From Flavitalea sp966112615 (GTDB lineage Bacteria; Bacteroidota; Bacteroidia; Chitinophagales; Chitinophagaceae), in contig CBHWDO010000007.1 of the NCBI GenBank assembly GCA_966112615.1, forward strand, positions 97,303-161,302: a stretch of DNA of 64,000 nt, written 5' to 3'. Positions 42,191 to 51,205 of the stretch are shown here, one piece after another. The position numbers were made by a program, and so were the translations under genes. Within the stretch, counting starts at the first letter, position 1, and the number at the start of each line of letters is the position of its first letter. Below the pieces are notes generated by a model. The model was not told where the DNA came from, did not search any database, and saw only the letters and a list, made by a program, of their open reading frames with translations.

Positions 42191-43507
42191 ATGAAGAAAA
42201 TATTGTTGACAGCTTTCGCCCTGGCAGTGATCACTGCAGGTTATGCTCAATCAAATAAAGTGCTTTCAGCTTTTCCTGCAGCTTCAAAAGATGCACTTCA
42301 GGCCAGCACCCGCTCGATGAAAAAAATGTCGGATGCCGACTGGAAAGATCTGATGAACGCCGCACAGTCAACTGATTCTGCCACCGCCGTTCAGTTTGAA
42401 TATGCCATCAAAGCATACTCGGATTTTGTAATGCAGCCAGGCGAAAAGAAAGCCCGCAAAAAACTTGTATCCCGATATTGCGAGGCAATTGCAAATCCTT
42501 CCTTCCAGCAAAGAAGAAATTTTTTCCTGCAACAATTGCAATTGGTCGGCAATGATCAATCCGTTGATTGCCTTGCCGCATTGATCAATGACCCTATTTC
42601 AGGTGATCATGCAGTTCGCGCATTAGTTTCCATTGGTACTGATAAGGCCGGGAAGGTTTTACTATCGTCCGTTACTAACGCTCATGATCAAACGAAGATG
42701 AACATCATCACCGCACTTGGTGAGATGAAATACAAACCATCAGCAGATCTGATCAAGGCATATGCTGCAGGAGAACAGCCGGTGCTTGCTGCGATGGCAA
42801 TGGTTGCCTTGCAAAAGATGAATGCGACCGATCAGCTTAACAGCATACAGCAGCAAAAGGACCTCGCAATCATCAAAGAAAAATTGAATGGCAGATCCTC
42901 TGCAGAAGGCTTTACGAGAATGTTCAATGGTAAAGATTTGTCAGGATGGAAAGGCCTGGTTGCAAATCCAATTCAACGCGCAAAAATGTCGGCCGAACAA
43001 TTATCCCAGGAACAGAAAAAAGCTGATTCAGCAATGCGATCCGGATGGAAAGTTGCAAACGAATTACTCGTCTTTACCGGGCATGGCGATAACCTTTGCA
43101 GCGAAAAGAAATATAGTGATTTTGAAATGCTGGTAGACTGGAAGATCACTAAAGATGGTGATGCAGGTATTTATCTCCGCGGTACACCACAGGTTCAGAT
43201 CTGGGATATAGCGCGAACAGATGTTGGGGCCCAGGTAGGGTCAGGAGGTTTGTATAACAATCAGAAAAATCCTTCAAAACCATTGGTGATGGCCGATAAC
43301 CCGGTAGGAGAGTGGAACGCATTTCATATCATTATGAAAGGCGACCGTGTGACTGTTTATCTTAACAACAAACTTGTTGTAGATAATGTAGTGCTCGAAA
43401 ACTATTGGGACAGGAGCCAGCCTATCTTTCCAAAAGAGCAGATTGAACTCCAGGCACACGGCACCTATGTTGCGTACAGGAATATCTATATTAAGGAACT
43501 CAATTAA
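42191..43507 (+). CDS. HEAT-repeat plus DUF1080 protein (3-keto-disaccharide hydrolase type)
   Basis: A 438-residue secreted protein (signal ends AGYAQ). Residues about 30-230 are helical, HEAT-like repeats (LVSIGTDKAGKVLL, ITALGEMKYKPSA); residues about 235-438 are a DUF1080 jelly-roll with FTRMFNGKDLSGWKGL and the GDAGIYLRGTPQVQIW strand. Works with the exported oxidoreductase upstream, presumably cleaving the 3-keto-glycoside it makes. Its stop overlaps the convergent DUF3108 stop (TTAA). Confidence 0.85.
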   Translation: MKKILLTAFALAVITAGYAQSNKVLSAFPAASKDALQASTRSMKKMSDADWKDLMNAAQSTDSATAVQFEYAIKAYSDFVMQPGEKKARKKLVSRYCEAIANPSFQQRRNFFLQQLQLVGNDQSVDCLAALINDPISGDHAVRALVSIGTDKAGKVLLSSVTNAHDQTKMNIITALGEMKYKPSADLIKAYAAGEQPVLAAMAMVALQKMNATDQLNSIQQQKDLAIIKEKLNGRSSAEGFTRMFNGKDLSGWKGLVANPIQRAKMSAEQLSQEQKKADSAMRSGWKVANELLVFTGHGDNLCSEKKYSDFEMLVDWKITKDGDAGIYLRGTPQVQIWDIARTDVGAQVGSGGLYNNQKNPSKPLVMADNPVGEWNAFHIIMKGDRVTVYLNNKLVVDNVVLENYWDRSQPIFPKEQIELQAHGTYVAYRNIYIKELN

Positions 43508-44280
43508 TTGGTTCCAACATATGCCGACAACTGGTGACGGATATTCTGATGACCCATCAGGTCGACCTTGATCTTACCAACTGTCAATGGACTTTCAATT
43601 CTCAGTGGTAAGTGGTTGTTATCATCCGAAACCCAAATAGTCATTTTTTCACCGCCATCGAACACATTTCCTTTCAACAGTAGGGGTTTGAGTTTGATGG
43701 CTTTGAATTTTCCATATTTGGTTTTCACCGTTTCTTTCCCCATATAACGGATGTACATATTGTGTACTTCATCATCAAGGAACATATTGAAAGGAATCAT
43801 ATCACCAACCTTGAAAGAGTTGTAATTAAGGTTCCTGGCGAAGTATAAAGAACTGATGATATCCTGTACTTTATCAGGAATATTATAAGTCCCATTCTTT
43901 GAAATAGCTTTATTATTCTGGTGATCAAAGATCACTTCCTCGCGCTTTTTATAATCGCCTTCATTCACATCCCTGATGAATTTCAAAGGTTCCATAGTCT
44001 GTGAATGGAAATAACTCTCGTAACGGTCACGAACCTTAAAGATCCAGTCGTACCGTGGATTTGTTTTTCCTTCTCCTACCACATGGAAAACATCCTGTGT
44101 ATTAAGCTTGGTCTTGTTGACGGTAAACGTGGCATTTCCTGCATTGACGTAAAGACCCATTACGTTATAGAAAACGGTGAACTGGATCTTTTCTCCAGCC
44201 TGGAATGCGTCTGGCTGGGCCATAGGCGTTCTGAAGGAGAACAGGAATATTCCTAAAAGTATGAGGTACAAATGCTTCAT
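43504..44280 (-). CDS. DUF3108 domain secreted protein
   Basis: A 258-residue protein with a signal peptide and the DUF3108 domain: KIQFTVFYNVMGLYVNAG, RYDWIFKVRDRYESYF and TIWVSDDNNHLPLRIE strands. The family is a beta-rich periplasmic fold of unknown role, often near lipoprotein or cell-envelope genes. It overlaps the stop of the convergent DUF1080 gene and starts 66 bases before the histidine kinase stop; the two might be co-transcribed. Confidence 0.82.
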   Translation of the reverse strand: MKHLYLILLGIFLFSFRTPMAQPDAFQAGEKIQFTVFYNVMGLYVNAGNATFTVNKTKLNTQDVFHVVGEGKTNPRYDWIFKVRDRYESYFHSQTMEPLKFIRDVNEGDYKKREEVIFDHQNNKAISKNGTYNIPDKVQDIISSLYFARNLNYNSFKVGDMIPFNMFLDDEVHNMYIRYMGKETVKTKYGKFKAIKLKPLLLKGNVFDGGEKMTIWVSDDNNHLPLRIESPLTVGKIKVDLMGHQNIRHQLSAYVGTN

Positions 44281-44346
44281 GTTGGTGGTTTTAGTAAGCG
44301 AGTGTAAAATTACCCATAACTCCCAAGACCACCTCTAGTTGAAACG

Positions 44347-45591
44347 TTAAGAAATAGAGGTGATCTCACCGGCTTTTTTAGGGAAAATCAACCTGAAATT
44401 GCTGCCTTTTCCCTCTTCTGATTCCACTTTGATCTCTCCTCCCAGCTCGGATACAAAATCTCTGACCAAAACCAGACCAATTCCAGAACCCGGCTCTTTT
44501 CCGGTCCCTTCTTTGGAAGCCACTTTGTTAGAGAAAAGCCCTTCAATGGTTTGCCGGCTCATACCCAATCCTGAATCTTTAATGCTGATCTCCAATTCAT
44601 TGTCTGATTCAGAGGCAGTAATATCAATGTATCCTTTATCAGTATATTTTATAGAGTTATGGACGATATTCCTGATGATAAAACTGATCGCCTGCTTATG
44701 CACCCTGATCAGGATCAATTCATCCACTTTGATCGTGATCAGCGTATTTTTTCTTTCCGCGATCTGCCTGTATGGCTGGATAACTTCTTCTACCAGGTCG
44801 CGTATACCCCAAACCTTCGGAAGTTCCTTATTTCTGGTAATGGTGGCCGAACCCCAGCTGGTGAGGTTTTCAAGCATCTGAAGGGTAGTGGAAGTCTGGT
44901 TGTGCAGCAGTTTTTGCAATGATAATTGTTCATCCTTCGACAAATCCTCACTTAATAACTGGATCAAATTAATGGAAGAGCTTAGCAAACCTTTGGTGTC
45001 ATGAGCCAGAATGGTCATGATCTTTTGCTGTTGTTTGAGTACTAATTCCAGTGCCGATCTTTTCTCATCAGCCACGATCCTCGCTCTTTCCAGCTGCTTA
45101 TTCCTGATCCGAAGCTCCATGAGCTTCATGACCTGCTTCGATAATTTCTGAAGGGAATCGATCTGTTCCTCATTGAGATGATGCGTTTGGGTATCATACA
45201 CGCACAATGTTCCCAGGTTATTTCCCTGTGGTGTGGTCAATGGAAATCCCGCATAGAACCTGATATGCGGGTCGTTGATTACATTCTCGTAAGAGGCAAA
45301 TCTTGAATCAAGGATAGCATCTTCCACAATTGTGGGTTCATTATTCCTGATAGCGATCTTGCAGAAAGAAACATCCAGGTCAGTTTGTCTTGAAGTAATA
45401 CCAACACCCGATTTGAACCACTGCCTGTTATAATCGATCAGGCTGATTACCGACATAGGAACACCGGTAATGCGGGTTGCGATCTGCACAATTGCGTCAA
45501 ATTCAGCCTCCACTTCCGTGTCAAGGATCTCATATTGATACAGGTCCAAAAGCCTTTCCTTATCGTTTACTATATCATCTTTCATAGACAT
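44347..45591 (-). CDS. GAF-domain sensor histidine kinase
   Basis: A 414-residue cytoplasmic kinase without membrane segments. N-terminal GAF at about 20-165 (VPMSVISLIDYNRQWF, FYAGFPLTTPQGNNLGTLCV), a coiled-coil linker, a dimerisation helix with phospho-acceptor His197 (ILAHDTKGLLSS), and HATPase boxes N (NIVHNSIKYT), G1 (DSGLGMS) and G2 (GSGIGLVLV). It senses an unknown soluble signal. No response regulator is adjacent, so it is orphan. ATG at 45591 with a second ATG two codons later. Confidence 0.9.
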   Translation of the reverse strand: MSMKDDIVNDKERLLDLYQYEILDTEVEAEFDAIVQIATRITGVPMSVISLIDYNRQWFKSGVGITSRQTDLDVSFCKIAIRNNEPTIVEDAILDSRFASYENVINDPHIRFYAGFPLTTPQGNNLGTLCVYDTQTHHLNEEQIDSLQKLSKQVMKLMELRIRNKQLERARIVADEKRSALELVLKQQQKIMTILAHDTKGLLSSSINLIQLLSEDLSKDEQLSLQKLLHNQTSTTLQMLENLTSWGSATITRNKELPKVWGIRDLVEEVIQPYRQIAERKNTLITIKVDELILIRVHKQAISFIIRNIVHNSIKYTDKGYIDITASESDNELEISIKDSGLGMSRQTIEGLFSNKVASKEGTGKEPGSGIGLVLVRDFVSELGGEIKVESEEGKGSNFRLIFPKKAGEITSIS

Positions 45592-45674
45592 CTTATCTAA
45601 ATTATTTTAGACAATCGAGCCCGCATAAATTTTTGCATTAAAATAGTATATTGAATCATTAAAAAAACTGATTT

Positions 45675-46382
45675 ATGACATTAACCAAAATCTCCCTGCT
45701 TACGCTCTTATTATTTGCCGGAACAATGGCTTCCGCTCAAACTGCCGATGAAATCATCGACAAACACCTGGCTGCCCTTGGCGGAAAGGATGTGATCAAC
45801 AAGATCAATTCCATCTATACCGAAAGTACTTTGGATGTAATGGGAAACCAGGCAAATACCACCACTTATCTCGTAAATGGAAAAGGCTATAAGAACGAGA
45901 TCGACTTCAACGGAAATATGATCGTCCAGGTAGTAACCGATAAAGGAGGCTGGCAGGTAAATCCAATGATGGGAAGTGCAACTCCTGACACCCTTACTGC
46001 AGAGCAGCACAAAGCCTCTAAAGCCCAGATCTATATTGGCGGAAACCTGTTGGATTATAAGGCTAAAGGATATAAAGCTGAACTGGGTGAAAAAGAAGGA
46101 CAGAATTATGTGCTGAAGCTTACTTCTCCGGAAAATATTACTTCTACCTATTATATTGATCCTTCCAGTTACATGATCGTAAAATCAAATACCAAAGGTG
46201 CGATGCAGGGTCAGGATATCAATATCACCACCACTTATGCGGATTACCGCAAAACTGATGCTGGGTATATGATGCCTTTCAAGACTGAATCAGACCTCGG
46301 TCAGTTTACCCTAAGCTATGTGATCAATAAGGTAGAGATCAATAAGCCGATCGACCTGGCTATATTTGAAATGCCCAAATAA
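45675..46382 (+). CDS. LolA-like outer-membrane lipoprotein-sorting family protein
   Basis: A 235-residue exported protein (signal ends ASAQ) with the half-barrel LolA-like pattern: DEIIDKHLAALGGKDVINKI near 25, VVTDKGGWQVNPM, the TSTYYIDPSSYMIVKSNT strand and a C-terminal DLAIFEMPK. Bacteroidota carry many such proteins; they bind lipids or acyl groups in the periplasm, roles mostly unknown. It stands alone, divergent from the histidine kinase. Confidence 0.75.
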   Translation: MTLTKISLLTLLLFAGTMASAQTADEIIDKHLAALGGKDVINKINSIYTESTLDVMGNQANTTTYLVNGKGYKNEIDFNGNMIVQVVTDKGGWQVNPMMGSATPDTLTAEQHKASKAQIYIGGNLLDYKAKGYKAELGEKEGQNYVLKLTSPENITSTYYIDPSSYMIVKSNTKGAMQGQDINITTTYADYRKTDAGYMMPFKTESDLGQFTLSYVINKVEINKPIDLAIFEMPK

Positions 46383-46422
46383 GAAGAAATACCTGATTTC
46401 TGTGGAAATATCCAAATATGGA

Positions 46423-46450
46423 TTGTTAAATCCCTATTTCCTTACATTTG
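46423..46450 (+). promoter_or_regulatory. Near-consensus promoter for accA-dapA
   Basis: TTG at 46423-46425, a 17-base spacer, and an exact TAnnTTTG (TACATTTG) at 46443-46450. The ATG of accA lies 18 bases beyond, leaving a leader of about 11-12 bases. This fits the Bacteroidota housekeeping sigma consensus well. Confidence 0.65.
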
Positions 46451-46468
46451 CGGTTCAAGAACAATCAC

Positions 46469-47461
46469 ATGCCACAGGATAAGAACCGACAATTTCTTGA
46501 ATTTGAAAAGCCGATCAAAGACCTCCTGGAGGATATTGAAAAGCTGAGGCAAATGTCTGAAAAGAGCAAGGTTGATCATACTGATTCCATCCGCAAAATG
46601 GAAGAACAGATCATCGAGAAGAGAAGGGAACTGACACAACACCTTACCCCATGGCAAAAGGTTCAGTTGAGCCGCCATCCGGACAGACCATACACACAGA
46701 AATATATTGAGAAAATGTGCACCAACTTCGTTGAGTTGTTTGGTGACAGAAATGTAAGAGATGACAAAGCCATGATCGGTGGCTTTGCCTCTCTTGATGG
46801 TCAAACGGTTATGGTGATTGGTCAGCAGAAAGGGATCAACACCAAGCTGCGCCAGCTCAGGAATTTTGGTATGGCCAATCCTGAAGGGTACAGAAAGGCG
46901 CTCAGGCTCATGAAACTTGCCGAGAAATTCAACAAGCCAGTCATTACACTGATCGATACACCGGGAGCCTATCCCGGCCTGGAAGCTGAAGAAAGAGGTC
47001 AGGGTGAAGCGATCGCAAGAAACATCTATGAAATGATCCGTCTGAAAGTTCCCGTGATCTGCGTGATCATTGGAGAAGGAGCTTCTGGCGGTGCATTGGG
47101 AATAGGTGTGGGCGACCGCGTCTTCATGCTTGAAAATACCTGGTATACCGTTATTTCTCCTGAAAGCTGCAGCTCCATTTTATGGAGAAGCTGGGATCAT
47201 AAAGAAAAAGCCGCCGACCAGTTAAAGCTCACCGCAGATCATATGCACAAATTTGGCCTGATCGACCAGGTCATACCAGAACCACTTGGTGGCGCTCACT
47301 GGGATTACCAGCAGGCTGCCGACCTGTTAAAACCGTTCCTGGTAAACACTTTGAAGGAATTAAGTGCTATGACGCCTGAAGAACGTGTTGCACAAAGAAT
47401 TGAGAAGTTCTGCAAAATGGGCTTCTGGGATGAAGTTCCGGTAGAAGCAACTCAAAAATAA
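46469..47461 (+). CDS. accA: Acetyl-CoA carboxylase carboxyltransferase subunit alpha
   Basis: A 330-residue protein from the ATG at 46469 (an earlier TTG start overlaps the promoter box). Crotonase-fold carboxyltransferase: RHPDRPYTQKYIE, DTPGAYPGLEAEERGQGEA and GEGASGGALGIGVGDRV are diagnostic, the last forming the oxyanion site. It transfers carboxyl from biotin to acetyl-CoA, making malonyl-CoA, with AccD. dapA follows after 24 bases. It has its own strong promoter. Confidence 0.97.
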   Translation: MPQDKNRQFLEFEKPIKDLLEDIEKLRQMSEKSKVDHTDSIRKMEEQIIEKRRELTQHLTPWQKVQLSRHPDRPYTQKYIEKMCTNFVELFGDRNVRDDKAMIGGFASLDGQTVMVIGQQKGINTKLRQLRNFGMANPEGYRKALRLMKLAEKFNKPVITLIDTPGAYPGLEAEERGQGEAIARNIYEMIRLKVPVICVIIGEGASGGALGIGVGDRVFMLENTWYTVISPESCSSILWRSWDHKEKAADQLKLTADHMHKFGLIDQVIPEPLGGAHWDYQQAADLLKPFLVNTLKELSAMTPEERVAQRIEKFCKMGFWDEVPVEATQK

Positions 47462-47485
47462 TCATCAAGAAAACTGATCCATTCA

Positions 47486-48370
47486 ATGTCTTTGCAACAA
47501 GTTTTAAGAGGAACAGGAGTTGCCCTGGTGACGCCATTCAAAGCCGACAAGAGTATAGATTTCGAAGCACTGGAAAATCTGATCGATTTTGTCATTTCCA
47601 ATAAGGTTGAATACGTAGTTACGCTTGGCACCACCGGCGAAACACCTACCTTATCAAAAAAGGAGAAGATCTCAATCGTTGAATTCACTTATGAGAAGGT
47701 TGCCGATCGTGTACCGGTAGTAGTAGGAATTGGAGGAAACAATACTCAGGAGCTTATCGAGGACCTTAAAACTTTCCCGCTGGATAAAGCAGTGGCAGTA
47801 TTGAGTGCCAGTCCATATTATAATAAGCCTTCCCAGGAAGGGATCTACCAGCACTATAAAGCCTTATCAGAAGTTTCACCAAAACCGATCCTGCTTTATA
47901 ATGTGCCTGGCAGATCAGGAAGAAATATGTCTGCAGCAACAACTATTAGACTTGCGCACGACTGTCCGAATATTGTTGGGGTGAAAGAAGCTGGTGGCGA
48001 CATGCAGCAGTGCATGGAGATCCTGAGGGAAGCACCGGCGGATTTCCTGGTAGTAAGCGGTGATGATGCGTTGGCAATGGCACAGATCGCTTGTGGCATG
48101 CAGGGTGTTATCAGTGTTGCAGCCAATGCCTTTCCAAAAGAATTCTCAGACATGGTGCGGGCATCCTTATCCAATGATTTTGCTGCTGCCCGTAAACTGA
48201 ACAACAATCTTCTCAAAGCTTACGATATCATGTTTGCAGAGAATAATCCTGCAGGTGTGAAAGCATTTTTGTCGGAACTGAATTATATCCAGAATGAAGT
48301 CCGACTTCCGGTAGTTCCTTTAAGTGCCGGATTGATGAATGAAGTAAGAAATTATATTGGTTCGAAGTAA
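47486..48370 (+). CDS. dapA: 4-hydroxy-tetrahydrodipicolinate synthase
   Basis: A 294-residue TIM-barrel enzyme with GTTGETPT (Thr49, Thr50), Tyr138 in LLYNVPGRSG and the Schiff-base Lys167 in GVKEAGG. It condenses pyruvate with aspartate semialdehyde, the first step of the lysine/diaminopimelate branch. It is co-transcribed with accA and followed by a long hairpin, its likely end. Confidence 0.96.
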   Translation: MSLQQVLRGTGVALVTPFKADKSIDFEALENLIDFVISNKVEYVVTLGTTGETPTLSKKEKISIVEFTYEKVADRVPVVVGIGGNNTQELIEDLKTFPLDKAVAVLSASPYYNKPSQEGIYQHYKALSEVSPKPILLYNVPGRSGRNMSAATTIRLAHDCPNIVGVKEAGGDMQQCMEILREAPADFLVVSGDDALAMAQIACGMQGVISVAANAFPKEFSDMVRASLSNDFAAARKLNNNLLKAYDIMFAENNPAGVKAFLSELNYIQNEVRLPVVPLSAGLMNEVRNYIGSK

Positions 48371-48375
48371 CCCCG

Positions 48376-48450
48376 GGCAGAACGCCCGAAGGGTGGGCTG
48401 AACGTTGGGTCTTACACCCTGCATTCAGCCCGCCCTGCGTGCGTTCTGCC
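48376..48450. repeat. Long imperfect hairpin after dapA
   Basis: GGCAGAACGC (48376-48385) pairs exactly with GCGTTCTGCC (48441-48450); inside it, GGGTGGGCTGAACG pairs with CATTCAGCCCGCCC apart from one mismatch and one wobble. A T-run follows on the plus strand. It may be both the dapA terminator and a mobile repeat of the REP/MITE type. Confidence 0.8.
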
Positions 48451-48461
48451 TGTATTTTTCC

Positions 48462-48489
48462 CTATTCCCTATTCCCTATTCGCTATTCC
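48462..48489. repeat. Tandem array of 7-base units
   Basis: CTATTCC, CTATTCC, CTATTCG and CTATTCC in direct tandem. The last unit runs into the final codons of the AsmA-like gene, whose stop is at 48483-48485. Confidence 0.8.
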
Positions 48490-51173
48490 TCCTTCTCCTC
48501 CAGCTCCTCATCCATCTTCCTCAACCTCACCACCGGATTATCCTTACTTCCACCTACATGAAACGGGATCCCGATAATTCCTAAAGGTGGTAATCCCAGC
48601 CTTCCTTTCAGATTATATCTTCCATCCAAACTTACCTGGCCTTCAAATCTTGGGCGAAATCCTGCCACACGCATCTTCACCCGTTCAATGGTCATGATAT
48701 TATTTTTGATCGTAGATTTTACTGTGATCTTTTTCAGGTCAGGATCACGAACATCATTTTTTCCTGTGGCCCTGCTAACAGCATTCATCAATTTGAATCC
48801 TTTCATCTTCACATCACGCACATATAACTCTCCACCACCTTTTATTGATGGGAGAATAGGAAACATCGTACTATCAAGTTTTCCGCTTAACGAATAGTCA
48901 ATTCCAATCTTTCCCTTCGCAGATTCAGCAGCACTGGCCATTTCACGAAACAGCGCGATCTCCTTATAGGCCCGGGCAACATCAAAAGAATCTGCTTTTA
49001 CACTGAACGTAAAATCTGCATGGTTTAAATCATTCGGAGTATAGGATGCATTGAAAACAAACGGGGCACCAACCATATTGAACCGGGTATCTTCCAGCTT
49101 TGCAGTTCCATTTTTTAGTCCGGCCTTTCCTGAAAAATCTTTGATAGAAATTCCGCTGAATAATACTTCTCTTATCTGCGTATTTAACTGAAGGTCTAAG
49201 TCAGTTGGTATCATCACCACTGTAGCCGGGCCAGCTGAAACTGTATCTGCACCCGCATTATATTCCAGTTCATCAATATTCAATCTTTCTGAATGCAATC
49301 TGATCGTTCCTTTCAATGGGATGCCCAATCCTAACGCATAAGGAATTGTATTTTGAAAATATCCATCAGATACAAACCTGTTGCTTCCATATTCCATTGT
49401 CATACCGGTGAATTGCAGCTTGTCCTGGTTAAAGCTGAACAATCCCTTATTAATCAAAAACGGTTTTGGGAAGGAAGCTGAATGCAGTACGATCCTCTGT
49501 AACTCAAGTGTACCCTTATTTGTAAGATTCCTGTATCGCTTTGCTTCTGCATCTGATTGCTTTCCTTCAAGCGATAGATCAGTTTTAATAAGTCCATCCA
49601 CATCATATCCTTCAATAGCAAATACCTTGTAGATCTTTCCTATATCAAGAATGCCATTCGACTTGATATTATAAGTGATATCATCAAGGTTCTTTACATC
49701 AGCCATGATGGTGAATGGCTTTCCCTCAAACTGTAATTTCAAAGGTTGTATGCTCGATTCAAATGTAGAGTAATAACCTTCCTGGTTAACGATCTTCAGC
49801 GACAGATCAATTGCTTCAATAGCATTCGGATAACCAGCGGTTTTTATAAATCCATTTTTAAGACTGATAAATGCATTTGTCCCGGGAAGTTTTTTAGCAG
49901 CGGGATCATAATTCCCTTTCATTGAAACTTCTGCGAAAAATGCACCTTTCATATCAATGACATCAATGCCCGCGGCAGCATCAAGTAATGCAAGATCCTG
50001 TTCGGCCCTGACCTTTCCATCAATAAAGGGTTTGCTGAATCCAATCGTCTTTATCCTGGCAGAAAACGGCTTGTCTTTCACCTTGAAGAAAGCGGTATCA
50101 ACCTGCAACTGCAATTTTTCTATATCAAGTGAAGGAAGTATTGCCATCGATTTCAACTCGAAATTTTCAATCGCAACTTGTGCTGCACTATGTTTAATAT
50201 ATCCATTGAATACATCTGCCTTTACCGTTAATGTAGGCATCGATTCTTCCGGTAAATAATTTCCTTTTAAAGTGACCAGCATATTGGTCCTGCCTTTGAC
50301 TTCTGTTTCCTGCAACCAATCCTGGTATTGTGGAGGGAATGCAGTAAACAGATCATAAAGATCTGCCTGTTTCGCCTCCAGCTTGAAATCCATGGCATAT
50401 CCTTTATCCAAAAAATTAAAACTGCCATTGAACACAACAGGAAGCCTGTTGATGTTGATATTGTTATCTAAAAATTTTAACGCAAGTGAATTGGTATTGA
50501 TGGTGGTTATAAGTTTTCCTTTGATCTCTTTATTGCTGATGTAGGGCTCTTTATCATACTCGAGGAAAAAATGTTTCATCGCAATATTCGTGTGCAGATC
50601 AAACACTTCTTTGTCCAACTCACCCTCTCCTTTATAATCCAGTGAATCAGCCTTAAAAAATAATTTTGTTGAACGGTCATCATAAGTGATCCTGCTCTCT
50701 TTGATCCTAATGGATTCTAATTTTAAAGAAGTGGAAGATGTATCTGAAACTTTTTTGCCGGATGGCTTTGAATTATAAACATTGTAATTCGCATTTCCGT
50801 TTTCATCAACTATAATATGGATCTCTCCTTCTTCAATAAAAAATTTATTGATTTTGATTTCTCCTTTAAGAAGCGATAACATATCAATTCCCAAACCCAT
50901 TTCTTTGGCAGCAAGCAGGGTATCATTTTGAAATGGTTTCGGTCCAAGCAGGTTAAAATTTTCGAGCGACAAGGTCAATGAAGGAAAATGACGGATCATG
51001 GAAAATGAAGCATTTGTAAAATCAAATTTTCCTTCGATCGATTGATTACCCCATGATTTGATCTTGTCTTTAACAGTACCGGGAATAAAAAAGGGTAGGA
51101 GCAGGATCAGCACAACAATGGTCAACAATGAAAATCCAATGTATTTAAGTGCGCTCCTGAATTTCTTGAGCAT
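48483..51173 (-). CDS. AsmA-like family protein
   Basis: About 896 residues from the ATG at 51173; the upstream frame extends into other coding. One N-terminal membrane helix (about 14-35), then a very long beta-rich AsmA/TamB-type groove: NASFSMIRHFPSLTLSLENF and the GLGIDMLSLLKGEIKI block at the start, and AsmA C-terminal elements near the end (YNLKGRLGLPPLGIIG). Such proteins bridge the envelope and are implicated in moving lipids to the outer membrane. A highly acidic C-terminus (EELEEKEE) closes it. It follows the secreted unknown gene by 32 bases. Confidence 0.87.
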   Translation of the reverse strand: MLKKFRSALKYIGFSLLTIVVLILLLPFFIPGTVKDKIKSWGNQSIEGKFDFTNASFSMIRHFPSLTLSLENFNLLGPKPFQNDTLLAAKEMGLGIDMLSLLKGEIKINKFFIEEGEIHIIVDENGNANYNVYNSKPSGKKVSDTSSTSLKLESIRIKESRITYDDRSTKLFFKADSLDYKGEGELDKEVFDLHTNIAMKHFFLEYDKEPYISNKEIKGKLITTINTNSLALKFLDNNININRLPVVFNGSFNFLDKGYAMDFKLEAKQADLYDLFTAFPPQYQDWLQETEVKGRTNMLVTLKGNYLPEESMPTLTVKADVFNGYIKHSAAQVAIENFELKSMAILPSLDIEKLQLQVDTAFFKVKDKPFSARIKTIGFSKPFIDGKVRAEQDLALLDAAAGIDVIDMKGAFFAEVSMKGNYDPAAKKLPGTNAFISLKNGFIKTAGYPNAIEAIDLSLKIVNQEGYYSTFESSIQPLKLQFEGKPFTIMADVKNLDDITYNIKSNGILDIGKIYKVFAIEGYDVDGLIKTDLSLEGKQSDAEAKRYRNLTNKGTLELQRIVLHSASFPKPFLINKGLFSFNQDKLQFTGMTMEYGSNRFVSDGYFQNTIPYALGLGIPLKGTIRLHSERLNIDELEYNAGADTVSAGPATVVMIPTDLDLQLNTQIREVLFSGISIKDFSGKAGLKNGTAKLEDTRFNMVGAPFVFNASYTPNDLNHADFTFSVKADSFDVARAYKEIALFREMASAAESAKGKIGIDYSLSGKLDSTMFPILPSIKGGGELYVRDVKMKGFKLMNAVSRATGKNDVRDPDLKKITVKSTIKNNIMTIERVKMRVAGFRPRFEGQVSLDGRYNLKGRLGLPPLGIIGIPFHVGGSKDNPVVRLRKMDEELEEKEE

Positions 51174-51205
51174 TACAACATATTTTGGTTTGGGATGGGT
51201 GGTTT

